Positions 59,626 to 64,000 of a DNA stretch of 64,000 nt are shown piece after piece. Below the pieces are notes generated by a model, which was not told where the DNA came from, ran no database searches, and saw nothing but the letters and a program-made list of their open reading frames with translations. Positions within the stretch are counted from its first letter, which is position 1. Each line of letters starts with the position of its first letter. Source of the DNA: Tupaia tana (Eukaryota; Chordata; Mammalia; Scandentia; Tupaiidae); the NCBI GenBank assembly GCA_026018925.1, contig JAKSZU010000012.1:28385814-28449813 (forward strand), in the 5' to 3' direction. A program made the translations under genes and the position numbers.

Positions 59626-59782
59626 GGTATTGTTTCAATAATGCTAATTGTTCATTAAATTTTGTCTATAATAGTAGGCAAAAAATGAAGACAAGCTAGT
59701 TGAAATGTCTCTACCACTGTGCATCCCTGTTTTCTATTTATTTTGTGTACTCACTTTCAATAATGTATTTCAAACTGATGTG

Positions 59783-60062
59783 GTTTTTTTTGGGTTTTTT
59801 TTTTGGGGGGAGAGGTTTTTTCGCTACAGGGCGCGTGCGCTCGCCAGACAGACAGAGAGAGACATAGAGACAGAAAGCGAGAAATCACCCCCCAGGGGGG
59901 ATGGTCACGCCGCAATCCCTTCTCCTCCATTCTCCTCTCGGGATCTTGGGCACGCACGCACACGCGCCCAGCGTGAGTTGTAAGCCACCGGGTCCGAGAC
60001 GCGAACCGCGGTCGACTACGTGGGAGTCCAGCGACATAGCCATTATGCTAACTGCTGGTTCC
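59783..60062 (-). mobile_element. Young tRNA-derived SINE in the COQ10B retrocopy
   Basis: CpG-rich copy (gcgcgtgcgctcgcc, gagacgcgaaccgcggtcg), very similar to the one at 53541. Confidence 0.93.
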
Positions 60063-60097
60063 TTATTTTTTGAACAGTTAAAAATAAATAAAGAAAT

Positions 60098-60412
60098 AAA
60101 CTAAACCAAACTAACTAAACTACCTAAACTAGGCTAACTATATAACTGAAGTAATTAAACTAACTAGCTAACTGCTGAAACTAACCAAAGTAAACTGATA
60201 ACACTAGCAAACTAAACTCTCTTAACCAAACTAAAATAACTAAACTAATCAGCAAACTATCATAACTAAACTAACTAGCTGAACTAACAAAGTAACTAAA
60301 ATAACAAGCTAAACTTACTAAACTTAGCAAACTAAACTAAATAGTTTAGCTAAATTAAACTAACTAGCCAAACTAAGTAACTAAACTAATTTGACCAGCT
60401 AACTAAGGAAAA
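60098..60412. repeat. AACTAA array, third block
   Basis: Same word composition as 54801-55815, here mostly in the CTAA orientation. Right end of the array. Confidence 0.87.
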
Positions 60413-61325
60413 AGAAAACTAGAGAGAGCAGGGTTAATGTCAACTTGATAGTCCAAAGCAGTCCCTGGCCTTTTCTTGTAGTTTTTGTCTTAGGCATTAC
60501 CTATGAGGGGTGCATCTGAATTTCAAAGGACCAGCTCTACCATTAGGCTGTACCCTGAACCTAAATTGCTTAGAAGAGCCCTTCTATTCAAAAGTCCTTC
60601 AGACTGCTTTCTCCAGTGAAAGGGAAAGTATTGCTGAATTGCATATTGAGGGTTGTAAGGTTGCATGGCTTTCATGTCTTTTAAAATGGCTTTGAGAGAG
60701 TAGCCTTAGAAATGCTATTATAAAGGGCTCTGTATTTATAAGTCATTAGCTCTTCCCATAGGACTGACTTCTGTGAGCATAGAGCTGAAGTCTTCTGTAG
60801 GACTTGGCATACCTATGTTCCAGGAGTAGATGCAAAGATGGAATTAGGCAAGAGGTTTATGAGGGAAGAACGGGCAGGTATAACAGCCATGAAGAGGAAG
60901 AAAGGATCCTGAGGAGTGTGAGACAGCCATGAGGTCACAATGTAGGTCTCTTTGAGCGGGAGAAAGGGAAGGAAGGTCTTAGATTTCAGTGCATTTCTCT
61001 ACGTTTGGGCAAGGCTAATGAAGTCTAAAGACTGAAACTAAAGCTAAAGCTAAAGGAGTCAAGTATCTCACAGGACTAAGCCTGCTTGATACTTCTGTGA
61101 TCATGTACTTGTTGGAAGCAGCATAAGTAAATGGAGCCTAAACAATGACCCCTATTTCTGAGCGCAGTGATTGAAACTGGAGTTTTCAAGCATGCTACCC
61201 ATAGTCAGATTTGAGAGCAATGTTCTCATGGCAAGTAAAATCCATTCCTATACTGCACATATCTCCTTCAAATAGACCTGAGGAGCATCTTTTCCATAGT
61301 TCTCATGGACCTCCTTTGCTAAATG
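60413..61325. other. Unassigned non-coding stretch
   Basis: No gene seen. The purine-rich part near 60830-60990 looks like old L1M-type 3'UTR sequence, but I cannot verify this. Confidence 0.35.
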
Positions 61326-61340
61326 AAAAACTTAGAAGAG

Positions 61341-61500
61341 TTTCAGTCATAGAGTGCAGACACTCGGTATATATTAAGTGGGGACATACAATGCCTCTCC
61401 TTCATATGTCCATTTTGTAAGACAAATAATAATGTGATTGAATGTATGGAAAAAGATGAAATGAAAAAAAAATTTTAATAAATAAACTAATTTAAAAAAA
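61341..61500 (+). mobile_element. Small L1 insertion with inverted 5' part
   Basis: 61341-61405 is antisense L1 ORF2 end (gtgcagacactcggtatata, the reverse complement of sequence near 30490). It is joined to a sense 3' end with a poly(A) tail (61406-61500). Perfect 15-bp target duplication aaaaacttagaagag at 61326-61340 and 61501-61515. The twin-priming signature of L1. Confidence 0.85.
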
Positions 61501-61515
61501 AAAAACTTAGAAGAG

Positions 61516-62185
61516 GAGGGTTAGTAGAACGAATTGCAGCCCTTGTTTCTGAAATTCATTCCAGACTTGCAACTATTGCTTGATCTTCTCCTTCCACTAC
61601 TTGGAATTTCCTTGGCTCTCATCTATCACCATTGTAATTCTTAGTGGTTTACCTAGTGGTGTTACCCAAATCCTCATTCCTGAGAAGGCTAAACCTTTGG
61701 GAAGCATTCCCTTCTCATTTGGGGAATGCTGTACATGAACACCCATTGTCACAATGGAGCAAGATTAGTAGAAAATTCCCAAGCCTCCATTGTATGAAGG
61801 TAGCCCTAACTCCTATTAATGAGAATTACTCTTCTCCCCTGTTGGTCCCTGAACATAGTAGTCCAAAACAGCCTGGTTGACAGCTCTAACTTGTAGCTTG
61901 CCAGAAGCCTTGTGTCCCTTGGCCAGAGTGAGTTCCTTTGGAGAACCAGCTCCAACCTTGTAAAACTAGGAGTTTCAGGAACAGAAAGCAAGACTCCCAG
62001 TAGCTAACTGGGAATGATCGTTGGTGGGATAGTCTTCTTTCTACCCTCTTAGTTCCTGGCTTACTATAAACTCAGTACATTTAGTTAAATATACTGAGTA
62101 CTTTAACTAAATATGTATACTGTATCCTGAAGGATAGCATTTTGATTTTATAAAATGTTTCTTCTGAGTTGTTTCTTTGTGTGTT
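61516..62185. other. Unassigned non-coding stretch
   Basis: No gene or confident repeat seen. Confidence 0.35.
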
Positions 62186-62673
62186 TTTTTTTTTTCTTTT
62201 CTTTTCTCCTTTTTTATTTTTAGAGGTTTTTGTCTTAGGGCACATGCGCTCCTCAGAGACAGTGAGAGAAAAAGTGAGAAATCACTCCCCCTGGGCGGTG
62301 GTGGGGGTGGGGTGGGGGCAGATGGCCATGCCACAATCCCTTCTCCTCCGTTCTTTTCCTGGAATCTTAGACTTATTTTATTTTAACTTTTTATTTATTT
62401 ATTTTTAATTTGACCAGAAGGGAACAGAGAGAGAGAGAGAGAGAGAGAGAAAGTGAGAAAGCAAGCCACCAGGTTCAGGACTTGAACCACAGTTGGCCAT
62501 GTGGGAGTCCAGCGCTCTTAACCACCACGCTACCTGCCAGCCCCTTTTCCTGGAATCTTGAGTACACATGCATGTCTGTCCAGCATGAGTCTTCAGTCAC
62601 CAGGTCTGGGACTTAAACCACAGTCAGCCATGTGGGAGTCCAGCAACATAACTACTACACCATCTGCTGGCCC
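62186..62673 (-). mobile_element. tRNA-derived SINE interrupted by a second SINE
   Basis: Outer copy in two parts, 62186-62368 and 62560-62673, separated by the nested SINE. It includes a G-rich tract (62295-62320) not usual in the family. Confidence 0.88.
62369..62544 (-). mobile_element. Nested tRNA-derived SINE, internally deleted
   Basis: Flanked by a perfect 15-bp target duplication ttttcctggaatctt (62354-62368 and 62545-62559). AG run at 62426-62452, then the tRNA head. Confidence 0.9.
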
Positions 62674-64000
62674 ATTTTAACTGTGTTTTTAAAGGCTGCT
62701 CCAACTTTTATGAGGTCAGTTGCTTCAGGTTGGTGAAATAATGTGATGTCACCCATTGATCCCCTGGTCATCACCCCTACACTGCATATTTTTTGCTATG
62801 AAACATATCTACTCTCGCGGCAACATGCTCTATGAGACCCCTTGCCTATAGATCAGGTATTCTAAAGCCTTCAAAGAGTGGTGCTGGCTAAGGCAGTCAA
62901 ACACATACCCAGACTAACTGGGAGTACAAACCACCAACACTTTCATGAAAAGGACCAGTGCAATTGACTTCCCACCAAGTGGCCCCAAATGCTTGACTCA
63001 TTATACCTACTATGATGTTTTGCTCTACTGGAACATTTTCTTAATTCATCATCAGTATAGTCTTTAGCAACTGAGTCACCATCTTGTAAGAGGAGTTATC
63101 TATACCTTACCTATAATACTAACTAGTCTGACAGCTTCTTCATTGAATAGGAAGTTAGTGAGTCAGTCTCAAATCCCCATTTTAATTTCTGTTTGATGTG
63201 TCCACTCAGGTTCTCCAAGAAGCATACACTAAGGTGGTATTAGACATATGAGATAGTATTAAGCATGTATTTGTGATAGGAAAACAGGGAGGGGGCTGGA
63301 GGAGTCTCAGAGAGCTAATGGAAAATGATGCCAGTCAAACTTTTGTAAAGGATTGAGGGAAAGAAACAATGAAGGAAGGTCTTTGGACTAAGTGTATTTC
63401 TAAAAGTTTCAGCAGGACATGGAATCTTAGGTCCATAGTTCCCTGCCTGTTCTGCCTCACAATAATGGCCTACTTTATACCCTTTTACACTGGATAATTG
63501 GCTGGAAAGAGGTCCTGGGAAGCATGGCTTCAGCATTAATATGGTAATAACCTTAGTTGCTTCCATTTAAAATCTATCAGTTACATTCCCTGCTGCAGGA
63601 GATGTCGGAGGTTTGTTTAAAGCTACCACAACAATCTCCATGACTTCTTGCATGCTTCAGAAGCTCCTTCACCTTTTATGCCTAGGTGGCAACCTAATGC
63701 CTCTTGGCTACATCCAGATTTTACTCTTTTTATAGTAAGACATTTAAAAACAGGAAATATGATATTCTTGAACCAGTCTGACACAGACTTCACAATCTGT
63801 GGGGAATGAAGCTTGATTCTTGCACAAGTCTAAATAGAAGAATATCATTAGTTAGGTCCCAATTTGTCTAATTCCTACAAAAATCTAAATGTCTCTGTGA
63901 AGGAGACTAGCAACGTTTCTGTATTTCTCTCTTGACATTTTTCACCCAGTAGATGATAGTTTGAAATTGCTTTGGCAATAATTCTAGAGCTATGAATCTT
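62674..64000. other. Unassigned non-coding stretch at the right edge
   Basis: No open frame of note and no repeat named with confidence. It may contain old retroviral-like or L1M sequence (purine-rich part near 63270-63380), but I cannot support a specific call. Confidence 0.35.

Larger units (their letters stand above)
57907..60097 (+). pseudogene. COQ10B: COQ10B processed pseudogene (retrocopy)
   Basis: Intronless copy of the mitochondrial coenzyme Q-binding START-domain protein COQ10B, needed for CoQ function in respiration. The protein-like frame runs 57940-58659 and matches the family: [79 protein letters not shown] and YGPETNIP. Lesions: the start codon is AAG (57940-57942), an in-frame TGA replaces a CGA codon (58318-58320), and two codons are missing near 58390. 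No frameshift, so decay is slight. A long 3'UTR follows, split by SINEs at 59379 and 59783, and it ends in an A-rich tail (60076-60097). Inserted in the AACTAA array, so exact target duplications cannot be fixed. Confidence 0.9.

Noticed and set aside
60510..60695. Possible gene right of the array
   Set aside because: The frame is short and isolated, with no recognisable domain or splice context.
62169..62616. Overlapping open frames near 62.2-62.6 kb
   Set aside because: They consist of two SINEs, one nested in the other.

Overview
The window is nuclear DNA of a placental mammal. It has AT-rich intergenic DNA packed with LINE-1 (L1) copies, MIR fossils, a lineage-specific tRNA-derived SINE, a hAT/Charlie DNA transposon, mariner-type MITEs and a processed gene copy. 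The protein-coding content is four intact class I olfactory receptor genes, all on the minus strand, which I recognise as OR52I (human has OR52I1 and OR52I2 at 11p15.4). I see no Alu, B1 or rabbit C-repeat. The dominant SINE has a clean tRNA B box and a CT-rich body. Dermoptera (colugo) is one possibility, but I cannot fix the species from sequence alone.

Layout. From about 0.6 to 52.4 kb the window is a tandem array of OR52I units, each made of a downstream flank, a coding exon and a 5-8 kb upstream spacer. The coding exons are at 2327-3301 (OR-1), 15321-16295 (OR-2), 34303-35277 (OR-3) and 42970-43944 (OR-4). The segment from mid OR-1 to mid OR-2 (about 13.0 kb) is repeated almost base for base from mid OR-2 to mid OR-3. 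The second copy is about 19 kb because a young 5.9-kb L1 (24864-30787, 16-bp target-site duplication) landed in it. OR-2 is therefore a hybrid gene at a duplication junction, as expected from unequal crossing over between OR coding exons. Two orphan unit flanks without a receptor lie at about 11.6-12.9 and 30.8-31.9 kb.

The young L1 has 127-bp 5'UTR monomers, an intact ORF1 and an ORF2 broken only by one extra G near position 1000 of the protein. Its third monomer carries an 88-bp GT...AG insert, with a pyrimidine-rich stretch, that monomers 1 and 2 lack. An older, internally deleted L1 of another subfamily lies at 44.77-48.44 kb.

From 52.4 to 64 kb there are no receptor genes. This part holds a possible old class II ERV LTR end, a degenerate AACTAA/CTAGTT-type tandem array (about 1.5 kb in total), a 2.0-kb hAT/Charlie element inserted in that array with an 8-bp duplication, a COQ10B retrocopy also inserted in the array, several SINEs (one nested in another), and a small L1 insertion with an inverted 5' part.

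The receptors would each be expressed singly in olfactory neurons. A block of about 29 bp, identical in all four spacers and 4.8-7.5 kb upstream of each coding exon, is the best candidate for a shared promoter or 5' exon element. The rest of the window is a record of retrotransposition and segmental duplication.
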